DNA of 12,998 nucleotides from Cognatazoarcus sp050305135. GTDB lineage: Bacteria > Pseudomonadota > Gammaproteobacteria > Burkholderiales > Rhodocyclaceae. The notes beneath the pieces were generated by a model. That model worked only from the letters and a program-made list of their open reading frames with translations. It did no database searches and was not told the DNA's origin. The stretch is from NCBI GenBank assembly GCA_050305135.1, contig JBNLET010000092.1, positions 1 through 12,998 on the forward strand. Direction: 5' to 3'. How positions within the stretch are numbered: position 1 is the stretch's first letter; each line of letters opens with the position of its first letter. A program made the position numbers and the translations under genes. This document shows, piece by piece, positions 1 to 6,760 of this stretch.

Positions 1-471
1 ACCGGCATTTCGCAGGACCCCGAGGTGCGCTTCGCGATCGCCAAGAAGATCGTGAACCGCGCCGCCGACTACGGCATCCCGGCCTGCGACGTGGTCGTCG
101 ATCCGCTGGTGATGCCGATCGGCGCCGTCGCGACGGCCGGCCGCCAGGTGTTCGCGCTGTGCCACCGCCTGCAGAAGGAGCTGAAGGTCAACACCACCTG
201 CGGCGCCTCGAACGTGAGCTTCGGCCTGCCCAACCGCAACGGCATCAACGGGGCCTTCATGAGCATGGCGATCGCCTCGGGCATGACCTCGGCGATCACC
301 AACCCGCTGCACACCGAGATCATGACTGCGATCATGGGTGCGGACGTGCTGATGGGCCACGACCAGGACTGCATGCGCTGGATCCGCAAGTTCCGCGAGG
401 CGCCGCCGGCCGGTGCTGAAGGGGAAACCCGCGGCCGCCGCGAGTCGCGCCGCCGGCGCACCACCGCCTGA
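1..471 (+). CDS. Methyltetrahydrofolate:corrinoid methyltransferase, 3' part (5' end outside window)
   Basis: The reading frame is open from base 1 to a TGA at 469-471, giving the C-terminal 156 residues of a longer protein. The fold is the pterin-binding TIM barrel shared by dihydropteroate synthase and AcsE-type methyltransferases, which move a methyl group between methyltetrahydrofolate and the cobalt of a corrinoid protein in the cytoplasm. Visible signatures are DVVVDPLVMPIG (strand with acidic residues near the pterin site), a TTCGASNVSFGLPNR segment (the family's conserved SNVSFGLP strand and loop, with its pterin-side Asn), and INGAFMSMAIASGMTSAITNP near the end of the barrel. The tail after FREAPPAG is low-complexity and arginine-rich, probably a disordered extension. 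The corrinoid activator encoded downstream strongly supports a corrinoid partner rather than folate biosynthesis. The direction of methyl transfer and the original methyl donor cannot be read here. A GTG at 25 is only an internal codon. Confidence 0.85.
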   Translation, partial: TGISQDPEVRFAIAKKIVNRAADYGIPACDVVVDPLVMPIGAVATAGRQVFALCHRLQKELKVNTTCGASNVSFGLPNRNGINGAFMSMAIASGMTSAITNPLHTEIMTAIMGADVLMGHDQDCMRWIRKFREAPPAGAEGETRGRRESRRRRTTA

Positions 472-555
472 GCGCCCCCGAGCCTCGACGACAGCGGAAA
501 CTGGCCAGTGTCACAGCCGGCTATTGGCCAACGGCGACGACCGTCTCGGCAGTTT

Positions 556-576
556 CCTCCCCCTTCAAGGGGGAGG
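556..576 (+). repeat. Intergenic G/C palindrome, copy 1
   Basis: A 21-base palindrome with 10-base arms around a central C (core CCCCCTTCAAGGGGG). It is followed by a G-run tail, GGGACGGGGT at 585-594, which can pair imperfectly with ACCCCATCCC at 611-620. With copy 2 it makes a head-to-head pair able to fold into a large cruciform or mRNA structure. This resembles the dispersed intergenic palindromes of many proteobacteria. Its function is not evident. Confidence 0.7.
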
Positions 577-628
577 CCAGGAGGGGGACGGGGTTGCGTT
601 GCGCAGGCGCACCCCATCCCCACCCCAG

Positions 629-649
629 CCCTCCCCTTGAAGGGGAGGG
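629..649 (-). repeat. Intergenic G/C palindrome, copy 2 (inverted)
   Basis: A 21-base palindrome with 10-base arms around a central G (core CCCCTTGAAGGGG). It is preceded by a C-run (ACCCCATCCC at 611-620) that is nearly the reverse complement of the G-run after copy 1. The pair is therefore one element present in both orientations with about 15 bases between the tails. Confidence 0.7.
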
Positions 650-926
650 GGCGAGCGTGTCGCGTTCGAGCGGGCACCATGCAAATGGTTGCCGGGTCAA
701 TAGCCGATGCCCGTTCGAGCGCCGCCCGGCCGTCTCCGCTTCGCTCCGCCGTCGCGCAGGCGCGGAGCAGTGCTTCGCGAAACCCCTGCTTCACCCCCTT
801 GACGGGGAGGGAGAGATGGCGGGACTGCGTCGCTGGCACCCGCCACCTCCGCGCATGCCGCTTTGTCATGCCAAGCGCACCGCCCGCAAACCCTAGCGAC
901 CCCTCGAACCCCCACAGGAGAGCATC

Positions 927-2969
927 GTGAGCCAGGACGCCCTCGTCGTATTCACCCCTTCCGGACGGCGCGGACGCTTTCCGATCGGTACCTCCGTGCT
1001 GCAGGCCGCCCGTGCGCTCGGCGTCGACATCGATTCGGTGTGCGGTGGCCGCGGCCTGTGCGGCCGCTGCCAGGTGGTGCTGAGCGAAGGCGAGTTCGCC
1101 AAGCACGGCGTCAAGTCGTGTGCCGCCCATCTGAGCGAGCGCGGTGGCAACGAGCTGGCCTGGGAGGAGGGCCACGGTGCGCTGAAGGACGGCCGGCGGC
1201 TCTCCTGCTCGACGACGGTGCTCGGCGACGTCGTCATCGACGTGCCTGCCGACAGCCAGGTGCACCGCCAGATCGTGCGCAAGCGCGCCGAGGTGCGCGA
1301 CATCGAGCTGGATCCGTCGATTCGGCTGTACTACGTCGAAGTGCAGCAGCCGGACATGCACCTGCCGTCGTCCGACCTGCGCCGCCTGAAGGAGGCGCTG
1401 GACTTCGACTGGCGCCTCACCGACCTGGCCGCAGACGTGCGCGTGATGCAGGAACTGCAGCCCGCGCTGCGCCAGGGCGACTGGAGGGTCACCGTCGCGG
1501 TGGTCGACGGCGAGCGCATCATCGGCGTGTGGCCGGGCCTGCGCGAAAAGATCTACGGCATGGCGGTGGACATCGGCTCGACGACGATCGCCGCGCACCT
1601 GTGCGATCTGCAGACCGGCGAGGTGGTCGCGTCGGCCGGCAAGATGAACCCGCAGATCCGCTTCGGCGAAGACCTGATGAGCCGGGTCTCCTACGTCATG
1701 ATGAACCCGGGCGGCGAGCGCGAGATGACGCGCGAGGTGCGCACGGCGCTCAACGAGCTGGCCGCCGAGCTGGCCGCGGAGGCCGGCATCGAGGTGGTCG
1801 AGATCCTCGAGGCGACCTTCGTCGGCAACCCGATCATGCACCACCTGCTGTTCGGCATTAACCCGGTGGAACTGGGCGGCGCGCCGTTCGCGCTGGCCAC
1901 CGACGAGGCGGTGACCGGCCTGTGGGCGACCGAGATCGATCTGCGTATCCATCCCAACGCCCGCATCTACGCGCTGCCCTGCATCGCCGGCCACGTCGGG
2001 GCGGACACCGCCGGCGCGATCCTGTCCGAGACGCCGTACCTCACCGACGCTATGACGCTGATCGTGGACGTCGGCACCAATGCCGAGATCGTGCTCGGCA
2101 ACCGCCGGCGCCTGCTGGCCGCCTCCAGCCCCACCGGGCCGGCCTTCGAGGGCGCCCAGATCAGCTGCGGGCAGCGTGCCGCGCCGGGCGCGATCGAGCG
2201 CGTGCGCATCGACCCGGCGACGCTGGAGCCGCGCTTCAGGGTGATCGGCTGCGAGCTGTGGTCGGACGAGCCGGGATTCGACGAAGCGACCGCCGCCACC
2301 GGCATCACCGGCATCTGCGGTTCCGGCATCATTGAGGTGATGGCCGAGATGTACCTGGCCGGCATCATCGACCAGGACGGCGTGGTCGACGGCGCGCTGG
2401 CCGAGCGCAGCGAACGCATCACCGCCAACGGGCGCACCTTCGCCTACACCTTGCTCGCGAACGGGGAGCGCACGCTGTCGATCACCCAGAACGACGTGCG
2501 CGCGATCCAGCTCGCCAAGGCCGCGCTGTACGCGGGCATCCGGCTGCTGATGGACAAGCTCGGCGTCGAGCGCGTCGAGCGCATCAGCCTGGCCGGCGCG
2601 TTCGGCAGCCACATCGACGTCAAGTACGCGATGATCCTCGGCCTGATTCCCGACTGCCCGCTCGAACACGTCGCCTCGGTCGGCAACGCGGCCGGTACCG
2701 GCGCGCGCATCGCGCTGCTGAACCGCGACCGGCGCGAGGAGATCGAATCGGTCGTGCGCCGCGTGGAAAAGATCGAAACCGCGGTGGAGGCCAGCTTCCA
2801 GCAGTACTTCGTCGATGCGATGGCGATCCCGCACAAGCGCGATCCGTTTCCCAACCTGCGCTCGGTCGTCGAGCTGCCCGAAGCGAAGGCCAAGGACCAG
2901 GCGACCCCGGCCGGCCGCTTGCGACGCGGCCGGCGCGAGCGGCCGCTCTCGGAAGGAGCCCGGACATGA
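927..2969 (+). CDS. Reductive activator of corrinoid proteins (2Fe-2S ferredoxin + DUF4445/ASKHA ATPase)
   Basis: This 680-residue protein matches the RACo/RamA-like activators that use ATP and a low-potential electron to return inactive Co(II) corrinoid proteins to Co(I). The N-terminal domain is a plant-type 2Fe-2S ferredoxin with ligand candidates C39, C45, C48 and C94 (CGGRGLCGRC then RRLSCS). A linker of about 110 residues leads to the ASKHA ATPase: VDIGSTT at about 214-220, FVGNPIMHHLLFG, a second phosphate loop VDVGTNAEI at about 380, GICGSGIIE, and a C-terminal GAFGSH at about 557-562 followed by SVGNAAGTGA. Length is typical of the family apart from a basic tail of about 30 residues. 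The start is GTG 927, with AGGAG six bases upstream. The stop overlaps the next gene by four bases (ATGA), so expression of FolE2 is probably coupled. Its physiological partner is presumably a corrinoid protein encoded upstream of the window. Identification is secure; the exact substrate pathway is inferred. Confidence 0.92.
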   Translation: MSQDALVVFTPSGRRGRFPIGTSVLQAARALGVDIDSVCGGRGLCGRCQVVLSEGEFAKHGVKSCAAHLSERGGNELAWEEGHGALKDGRRLSCSTTVLGDVVIDVPADSQVHRQIVRKRAEVRDIELDPSIRLYYVEVQQPDMHLPSSDLRRLKEALDFDWRLTDLAADVRVMQELQPALRQGDWRVTVAVVDGERIIGVWPGLREKIYGMAVDIGSTTIAAHLCDLQTGEVVASAGKMNPQIRFGEDLMSRVSYVMMNPGGEREMTREVRTALNELAAELAAEAGIEVVEILEATFVGNPIMHHLLFGINPVELGGAPFALATDEAVTGLWATEIDLRIHPNARIYALPCIAGHVGADTAGAILSETPYLTDAMTLIVDVGTNAEIVLGNRRRLLAASSPTGPAFEGAQISCGQRAAPGAIERVRIDPATLEPRFRVIGCELWSDEPGFDEATAATGITGICGSGIIEVMAEMYLAGIIDQDGVVDGALAERSERITANGRTFAYTLLANGERTLSITQNDVRAIQLAKAALYAGIRLLMDKLGVERVERISLAGAFGSHIDVKYAMILGLIPDCPLEHVASVGNAAGTGARIALLNRDRREEIESVVRRVEKIETAVEASFQQYFVDAMAIPHKRDPFPNLRSVVELPEAKAKDQATPAGRLRRGRRERPLSEGART

Positions 2970-3787
2970 CGAACCTGGCGGACGTGGCGGCCCTCGCCGA
3001 CGTGCAGAATTCCGAGGACCGGCGGCGGCTCGCGATCGACAAGGTCGGCATCAAGGCGATCCGCCACCCGGTACGCGTGCGCGACAAGAGCGGCGGCGTG
3101 CAGCATACGATCGCCGAGTTCGGCATGTCGGTCGGGCTGCCCCATCATTTCAAGGGCACCCACATGTCGCGCTTCGTCGAGCTGCTGAACGGCAACGAGC
3201 GGGAGATCTCGGTCGAGTCGATCGGCCCGATGCTGCGCGAGATGGTCGCGCGCCTGGAGGCCGAGACCGGCGTCATCGAGATGCGCTTCCCGTACTTCGT
3301 CAGCAAGGCCGCGCCGGTTTCCGGCGTGCAGAGCCTGATGGACTACGAGGTCACCTTCATCGCCGAACTGCGCGCAGGCGGCGAGTACCTGTTCACGATG
3401 AAGGTCGTCGTGCCGGTGACGAGCCTGTGCCCATGCTCGAAGAAGATCTCCGCCTACGGCGCCCACAACCAGCGCTCGCACGTCACCGTGACCGCGCAGA
3501 CGAAGGGCTTCCTGTGGATCGAGGAACTGGTGCGGCTCGTCGAGAGCCAGGCCTCGTGCGAACTCTACGGCCTGCTCAAGCGCCCGGACGAGAAATACGT
3601 GACCGAGCGCGCCTACGACAACCCGAAGTTCGTCGAGGACATGGTGCGCGACGTGGCCGCCCGGCTGAACGCCGAACCGCGCATCGAACGCTACGTGGTC
3701 GAATCGGAGAACTTCGAGTCGATCCACAACCACTCGGCCTACGCGCTGATCGAGCGCGACCGCAGGTCCGTTGAGCACGCGGCCTAG
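2966..3787 (+). CDS. folE2: GTP cyclohydrolase I, FolE2 type
   Basis: FolE2 converts GTP to 7,8-dihydroneopterin triphosphate, the first step of tetrahydrofolate synthesis. The 273-residue length and signatures fit the family: an N-terminal VGIKAIRHPVRVRD strand, the metal and catalytic loop VPVTSLCPCSKKIS with the key cysteine at C155, AHNQRSHV just after, and the C-terminal ESENFESIHNHSAYA with candidate ligands E248 and H254/H256. FolE2 differs from FolE in tolerating metals other than zinc and is often Zur-controlled elsewhere, but no Zur site is visible here because the gene sits inside an operon. The ATG overlaps the activator's stop, with GGAAGGAG about nine bases upstream. Placement in a corrinoid/methyl-tetrahydrofolate operon suggests it boosts the folate pool for one-carbon transfer (inference). 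A second, general folE may exist elsewhere in the genome. Confidence 0.95.
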   Translation: MTNLADVAALADVQNSEDRRRLAIDKVGIKAIRHPVRVRDKSGGVQHTIAEFGMSVGLPHHFKGTHMSRFVELLNGNEREISVESIGPMLREMVARLEAETGVIEMRFPYFVSKAAPVSGVQSLMDYEVTFIAELRAGGEYLFTMKVVVPVTSLCPCSKKISAYGAHNQRSHVTVTAQTKGFLWIEELVRLVESQASCELYGLLKRPDEKYVTERAYDNPKFVEDMVRDVAARLNAEPRIERYVVESENFESIHNHSAYALIERDRRSVEHAA

Positions 3788-4463
3788 GCGCGACCTCGTC
3801 GCGGTGAGCAACGAGGCGCTTTCGGTCCACGGACTGATGGCGCGCGGCGGTTTCAATTTCGGGCCCGGAGAGACAGCACAGCCGGGCCCGTCCGGAAGGC
3901 CGGCGCGGGCGGTGGTGCTGGTCGGCCAGGCCGGCGCGTCCGCCTGGCCGCATTTCGTGACATGGCGGCAAGCTCAGCCGAAAGACCTGCGCGACCCGCT
4001 CGATACCTGGTCGCGCGGGGTGATCGGCGCTATCGCCGCACGGCTCGGCGCGCGGGCGGTTTCGCCTTCGGACCGGCCCCATGCGCCGTTCCAGCGCTGG
4101 GCGATGCGTGCCGAGGGTTTGCGCGCATCGCCGCTCGGCATTCTCATGCATCCGCAATTCGGTCTTTGGCACGCATATCGCGGTGCGCTGCTGTTCGATG
4201 TCGAAACCGATACCGCGCCCGCCACGGACGTGCTTCATCCTTGCGACACATGTGACGCAAAGCCATGCATCAAGTCGTGCCCGGTCGGCGCCCATGCGGA
4301 CGCCGGATTCGACCATGCGGCATGCCTTGCCCATGTGCGCTCCGTGGCCGGCCGGCCTTGCATGAAGCACGGCTGCCTCGACCGGAATGCCTGCCCGTAC
4401 GGAACAAGCTATCGCTATCCGGCAGACATGCTGGCGTTCCATATGGCGTCTTTCGCCCGATGA
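3771..4463 (+). CDS. Small iron-sulfur protein with eight clustered cysteines (QueG-like C-terminal ferredoxin domain)
   Basis: From the TTG start this is 230 residues. The last 75 hold C158-x2-C161-x4-C166-x3-C170-P and then C185, C197, C202 and C208, a spacing that can bind two 4Fe-4S clusters. The preceding ILMHPQFGLWHAYRGALLF resembles the segment before the ferredoxin domain in epoxyqueuosine reductase and reductive dehalogenases, but no cobalamin-binding barrel is present, so it is not QueG itself. No signal peptide or membrane segment is seen. It overlaps folE2 by 17 bases with a weak AGG ahead of TTG 3771. An in-frame GTG at 3804 just after the folE2 stop is an alternative start. As last gene of the operon it is a candidate electron donor for the corrinoid activator; this role is inferred from context only. 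Confidence 0.75.
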   Translation: MSTRPRRDLVAVSNEALSVHGLMARGGFNFGPGETAQPGPSGRPARAVVLVGQAGASAWPHFVTWRQAQPKDLRDPLDTWSRGVIGAIAARLGARAVSPSDRPHAPFQRWAMRAEGLRASPLGILMHPQFGLWHAYRGALLFDVETDTAPATDVLHPCDTCDAKPCIKSCPVGAHADAGFDHAACLAHVRSVAGRPCMKHGCLDRNACPYGTSYRYPADMLAFHMASFAR

Positions 4464-4904
4464 CCTGGGCATTGCAGCGGTTGGAGGTGGCTCGCACCAT
4501 CGCGTGCTCGTCCCATCGGCCGCAGACCGGCAGGGCGGAACGCGTGCCGCCGATCGACCGGGCCGTCGTGCGCCCCACCACGCCCCTCTTCAGGCGGGCA
4601 GGATCCAACCGACCAATCGGCCGCGCCAGTGGATCGGCCTGAGCGCCTCGATCGCCGCCGGGCCGAATCCCCGAGCGGTTGCCCACTTGCTTCCGCCGCA
4701 AGACGGTGCCACGGTAGCCCGGCTCGGCGGCCCGACCGCTAGGCCGCGGCACCGCAACCGCCGGATTCGATCAACGGGCGTCACGCCGTGCAAGAACGCG
4801 CCTCCGAACTGCTGGAAATGGCGGCCCTGAAGTCGCTGCACGAATTGGCCGACGCTTCCCCTGAGACGGAGGGAGCTGCGCTGCGAGTTCCGGAGAGAAT
4901 CACC
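4464..4904. other. 441-base gap with no secure gene
   Basis: No ribosome-site-led gene is visible on either strand. On the minus strand the frame ending at TGA 4592-4590 reads RGFGPAAIEALRPIHWRGR shortly before the stop. That looks more protein-like than the surrounding frames and could be a scrap of a small membrane protein, but nothing continues after it. No T-rich terminator follows the iron-sulfur gene. A GGAG at 4892-4895 belongs to the next gene. Confidence 0.45.
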
Positions 4905-5339
4905 ATGGGTCTATCGTATCGACGCTTTTTGCTCGACCAGGACGATCGCCTCCACCGATTGCCACTCGCAAAATTGGAGCGCATGCTGGACGCTCCAGCC
5001 GCGTACCCGCTGCCCCGCTTTGCCGGGCAGCGGGTACGCAGTTGCGAGGTCGTCGTCGAGTTGCTGGACCGAGTACCGCAACGGGTCGTCTGGATAACCT
5101 TCGGCATGCTGAGCTTCGACCGGCGTGGCTGCCTGCAGCCAGAGGCCCACGCCCGCCACCAGCGGGCACTTGCCGAACTCGCCCTCGCGCCGCCGGCCCC
5201 CGCGCGCTCGTCGGGGGGCAAGATCGTCGAGGCCGCCAGCCGTTTCCTTTCCCGAGGCGGCACCTGGACCCCGTCCAGATCACTGCAGAACCGGATCGAA
5301 GAGGCCGCGCTCGAATGTGGGGCGATCGAGCGCCTCTGA
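4905..5339 (+). CDS. Hypothetical cytoplasmic protein, 144 aa
   Basis: The frame is open from 4788, but ATG 4905 is chosen because GGAGAG lies about nine bases upstream and the protein beginning MGLSYRRFLLDQDDRLHRLP has a natural start. The composition is balanced, unlike shadow frames. Visible blocks are PLPRFAGQRVRSCEVVVELL (about 35-55), RVVWITFGMLSFDRRGCL and a C-terminal GGTWTPSRSLQNRIEEAAL. No membrane segment, signal peptide or metal motif is evident. It resembles small uncharacterised proteins I associate with betaproteobacteria, but no function can be assigned. It stands alone: no neighbour is close enough for an operon, and a REP-like unit begins about 130 bases after its stop. Confidence 0.65.
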   Translation: MGLSYRRFLLDQDDRLHRLPLAKLERMLDAPAAYPLPRFAGQRVRSCEVVVELLDRVPQRVVWITFGMLSFDRRGCLQPEAHARHQRALAELALAPPAPARSSGGKIVEAASRFLSRGGTWTPSRSLQNRIEEAALECGAIERL

Positions 5340-5470
5340 TCTCGCCAAGCGCTGCCTTGAAGCCCCCAGCCGAGAGCTCGCGCGGCCGCTATGCCTGGTT
5401 GGGATTCACAAGCTTGTGCTTCGGCTCAATCTTGCGAGGACGCATTCCGTGGGGCGGGAAGTCGGCCTGA

Positions 5471-5547
5471 GCGGCCATTCGTCGACTACGCATGACGTCG
5501 AGATGCCGTAGGGCGGGCTTCAGCCCGCCAGAGGCGGTTGATCGGCC
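5471..5547 (+). repeat. REP-like 77-bp unit, copy A
   Basis: The unit begins GCGGCCATTCGTCGACTACG and ends TTGATCGGCC. It contains GTAG (5508-5511) directly before the perfect hairpin GGCGGGCTTCAGCCCGCC (5512-5529). GTAG plus a GC-rich hairpin is the layout of REP sequences mobilised by RAYT/TnpA-REP transposases. Base for base it reads as identical to copy D in opposite orientation. Confidence 0.85.
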
Positions 5548-5782
5548 TGAAGGGCCGTTTAGCTTGCTCAGATTGAGCGGCGGCAATCGGACCGTCACCT
5601 GCCGTACGACGCTCGGCATGGAAAAGCGCAAGATCCCTGATCTTGGGAACTCACCGTAGCCCCCGGAGACATGACGAATGCCTCGGGGGCAGCGGGAGCA
5701 GTCCAGGCACAGCGCATCTTCAGGGCAACAGGTGCCAGACCGCTCGTGGGAGCTTTGCGCGCCATCACAGCGGTGCCGGCTT

Positions 5783-5812
5783 TTGTTCTTCGCAGTTCGT
5801 CAGCACTACAAT
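5783..5812 (+). promoter_or_regulatory. Candidate sigma-70 promoter of the toxin-antitoxin operon
   Basis: TTGTTC (5783-5788), an 18-base spacer and TACAAT (5807-5812) stand about 30 bases before the antitoxin start. The region is visibly less GC-rich than its surroundings. The short leader is typical of autoregulated toxin-antitoxin operons. No operator palindrome could be singled out. Confidence 0.45.
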
Positions 5813-5842
5813 GAGACCGTGCTCAAGAACATCGGAGACGCC

Positions 5843-6076
5843 ATGCCTATGACCGTCGAACAGATCGCTGCCGAGGCACTTGCGCTGCCCAGCGAGGCGC
5901 GTGCGTTGCTGGCCGACAAGCTAGTCGAAAGCCTTGATCCGGCCGAGGACGGCTATATCCGACAGCTTCGGATGCGAGAAGCGAAGCAGCGCGTTGATGA
6001 AGTACGGCGTGGAGAGGTCGAGACCGTTCCCGCCGAAGAGACATTTGCGAAGGTCAGGCAAGCCATCGCCCGATGA
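5843..6076 (+). CDS. Addiction-module antitoxin, RelB-like (TIGR02574/PF09720 type)
   Basis: A 77-residue protein with the layout of small stabilisation antitoxins: a helical N-terminus (MTVEQIAAEALALPSEARALLADKL, about 3-27) typical of the family, then a charged linker and helix (REAKQRVDEVRRGEVETVP) that ends in AEETFAKVRQAIAR. Family members neutralise a ParE/RelE toxin by binding it with the C-terminal half and repress their own operon. ATG 5843 is preferred over the in-frame ATG 5849 because GGAG lies five bases before the former. The stop overlaps the toxin ATG by four bases (ATGA), the usual coupling that makes antitoxin first. It lies between REP units A and B. Confidence 0.85.
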   Translation: MPMTVEQIAAEALALPSEARALLADKLVESLDPAEDGYIRQLRMREAKQRVDEVRRGEVETVPAEETFAKVRQAIAR

Positions 6077-6453
6077 GGGTCGAATTTCACCCGGAGGCCC
6101 TGGCAGAATTCCTTGCCGCCACCGAGTATTACGAGCAGCAGCGGACCGGACTCGGCGAGCGCTTCGTCAGCGCGGTCGAAACGGCCGTTGCCAGTCTCGC
6201 TGCCGCTCCCGAGTCGAGTCGCGTTATCGAGGATGACATTCGCCGTTGCTTGACGAAAGTCTTCCCATACGCTGTCCTCTACTCGATCGAGCCAGACCAC
6301 ATTCTCGTCGTCGCGGTCATGCATTGCCGTCGCGAACCGGGCTACTGGCGCAACCAACTGACCTTCATCTCGCCCGCGCCACTCTATGAAATTGCTCCTC
6401 GCAGCGAATGCCGGTGGGAAGACGCACAGCGAGGTCGAACGGTACGTTCTTGA
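6073..6453 (+). CDS. ParE/RelE-family toxin
   Basis: The first 95 or so residues match the ParE/RelE plasmid-stabilisation toxin fold: VEFHPEALAEFLAATEYYEQ (about 3-22), GLGERFVSAVETAV, the RRCLTKVFPYAVLYSI strand pair, and the C-terminal ILVVAVMHCRREPGYW (77-92). ParE members poison gyrase and RelE members cleave mRNA on the ribosome; the sequence alone does not decide between them, although the YYEQ and FPY-V-Y pattern is more ParE-like. The family normally ends soon after the GYW motif. Here the frame runs on for about 30 residues of unrelated composition, suggesting loss of the original stop. It is coupled to the antitoxin by an ATGA overlap. Two small perfect hairpins (6487-6501, 6524-6537) follow the stop. 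Confidence 0.85.
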   Translation: MRVEFHPEALAEFLAATEYYEQQRTGLGERFVSAVETAVASLAAAPESSRVIEDDIRRCLTKVFPYAVLYSIEPDHILVVAVMHCRREPGYWRNQLTFISPAPLYEIAPRSECRWEDAQRGRTVRS

Positions 6454-6572
6454 TCCCGCGGACTCACCATAACGATCCGGTCCTGCCTGCCGGGTTGGCA
6501 GTTATCGAACGGCACGTATCGGAGGCGACCTGTCGCCGGATGCGACCTTCGGATGCCGGCACCTCGGCCGTA

Positions 6573-6649
6573 GCGGCCGTTCGTCGACTACGCATGACGT
6601 CGAAATGCCGTAGGGCGGGCTTCAGCCCGCCAGCGGCGGTTGATCGGCC
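6573..6649 (+). repeat. REP-like 77-bp unit, copy B
   Basis: Same unit as copy A with substitutions shared with copy C (GTTCG, CGAAATG and CAGCGGCGG in place of A's ATTCG, CGAGATG and CAGAGGCGG). GTAG is at 6610-6613 and the hairpin GGCGGGCTTCAGCCCGCC at 6614-6631. It forms the outer half of the left arm of the long inverted repeat. Confidence 0.85.
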
Positions 6650-6742
6650 AATGCAGACGTCCAGAAGTCCGGCTTCTTTCCGACTGAAGTGGTATCGGGA
6701 AACCGCCGGTCGCTGAATCGGCGGTCTGCAACTTTTCTAGAC
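6573..6742 (+). repeat. Left arm of ~170-bp inverted repeat
   Basis: The arm pairs with the reverse complement of 8392-8559. The outer 77 bases (REP unit) match at 75 positions. The inner 90 or so bases match at roughly 85% with small indels, sharing TGCAGACGTCCAGAAGTCCG, CGACTGAAGTGG, CGCTGAATCGG and TTTCTAGAC. It lies upstream of the membrane-protein gene at 7094-8218, so the arms bracket that single gene. Confidence 0.85.
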
Positions 6743-6760
6743 CTGGCCCCGGCGGCAACG

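Larger units (their letters stand above)
472..926. other. 455-base spacer rich in hairpin repeats, no gene
   Basis: This spacer separates the methyltransferase from the corrinoid activator and holds no convincing gene. Open frames here on both strands are arginine/proline-rich shadows. It contains two near-perfect G/C-rich palindromes in opposite orientation (556-576 and 629-649) and a decayed third relative near 793-812 (CCCCCTTGACGGGGAGGG). The core GTTCGAGCG occurs twice (around 663 and 712). The upstream gene may terminate here, but no oligo-T tract follows the hairpins. An AGGAG at 916-920 is the ribosome site of the next gene. Confidence 0.6.
5340..5842. other. 503-base gap carrying REP unit A and the toxin-antitoxin promoter
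   Basis: There is no gene on either strand. It holds REP-like unit A (5471-5547), a G/C stem (GCCCCCG 5659-5665 with CGGGGGC 5684-5690, 18-base loop, no T-run), and a promoter candidate at 5783-5812. The minus frame ending near 5389 reads RPRKIEPKHKLVNPNQA before its stop, possibly a gene scrap, but its upstream part is a translation of the repeat and is not credited. Confidence 0.5.

Noticed and set aside
69..2834. A 921-residue open frame on the minus strand opposite the corrinoid activator
   Set aside because: It is antisense to a fully conserved activator and the methyltransferase, its composition is Asp/Ala/Arg/His-rich with no domain, and it runs through the hairpin spacer. It is a high-GC shadow.
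2444..3856. A 470-residue minus-strand frame opposite the activator end and folE2
   Set aside because: Low-complexity shadow of two securely identified genes on the plus strand.
3771..4463. Epoxyqueuosine reductase (QueG)
   Set aside because: Only the ferredoxin-like end resembles QueG. The protein is far shorter and lacks the cobalamin-binding catalytic domain.
5659..5690. Rho-independent terminator
   Set aside because: There is a 7-bp G/C stem with an 18-base loop but no T-run on either side.
6408..6716. Small frames reading MTSKCRRAGFSPPAAVDRP (also at 8438-8538 minus)
   Set aside because: They are translations of the REP-like repeat itself and recur wherever it occurs, so they are not evidence of a gene family.
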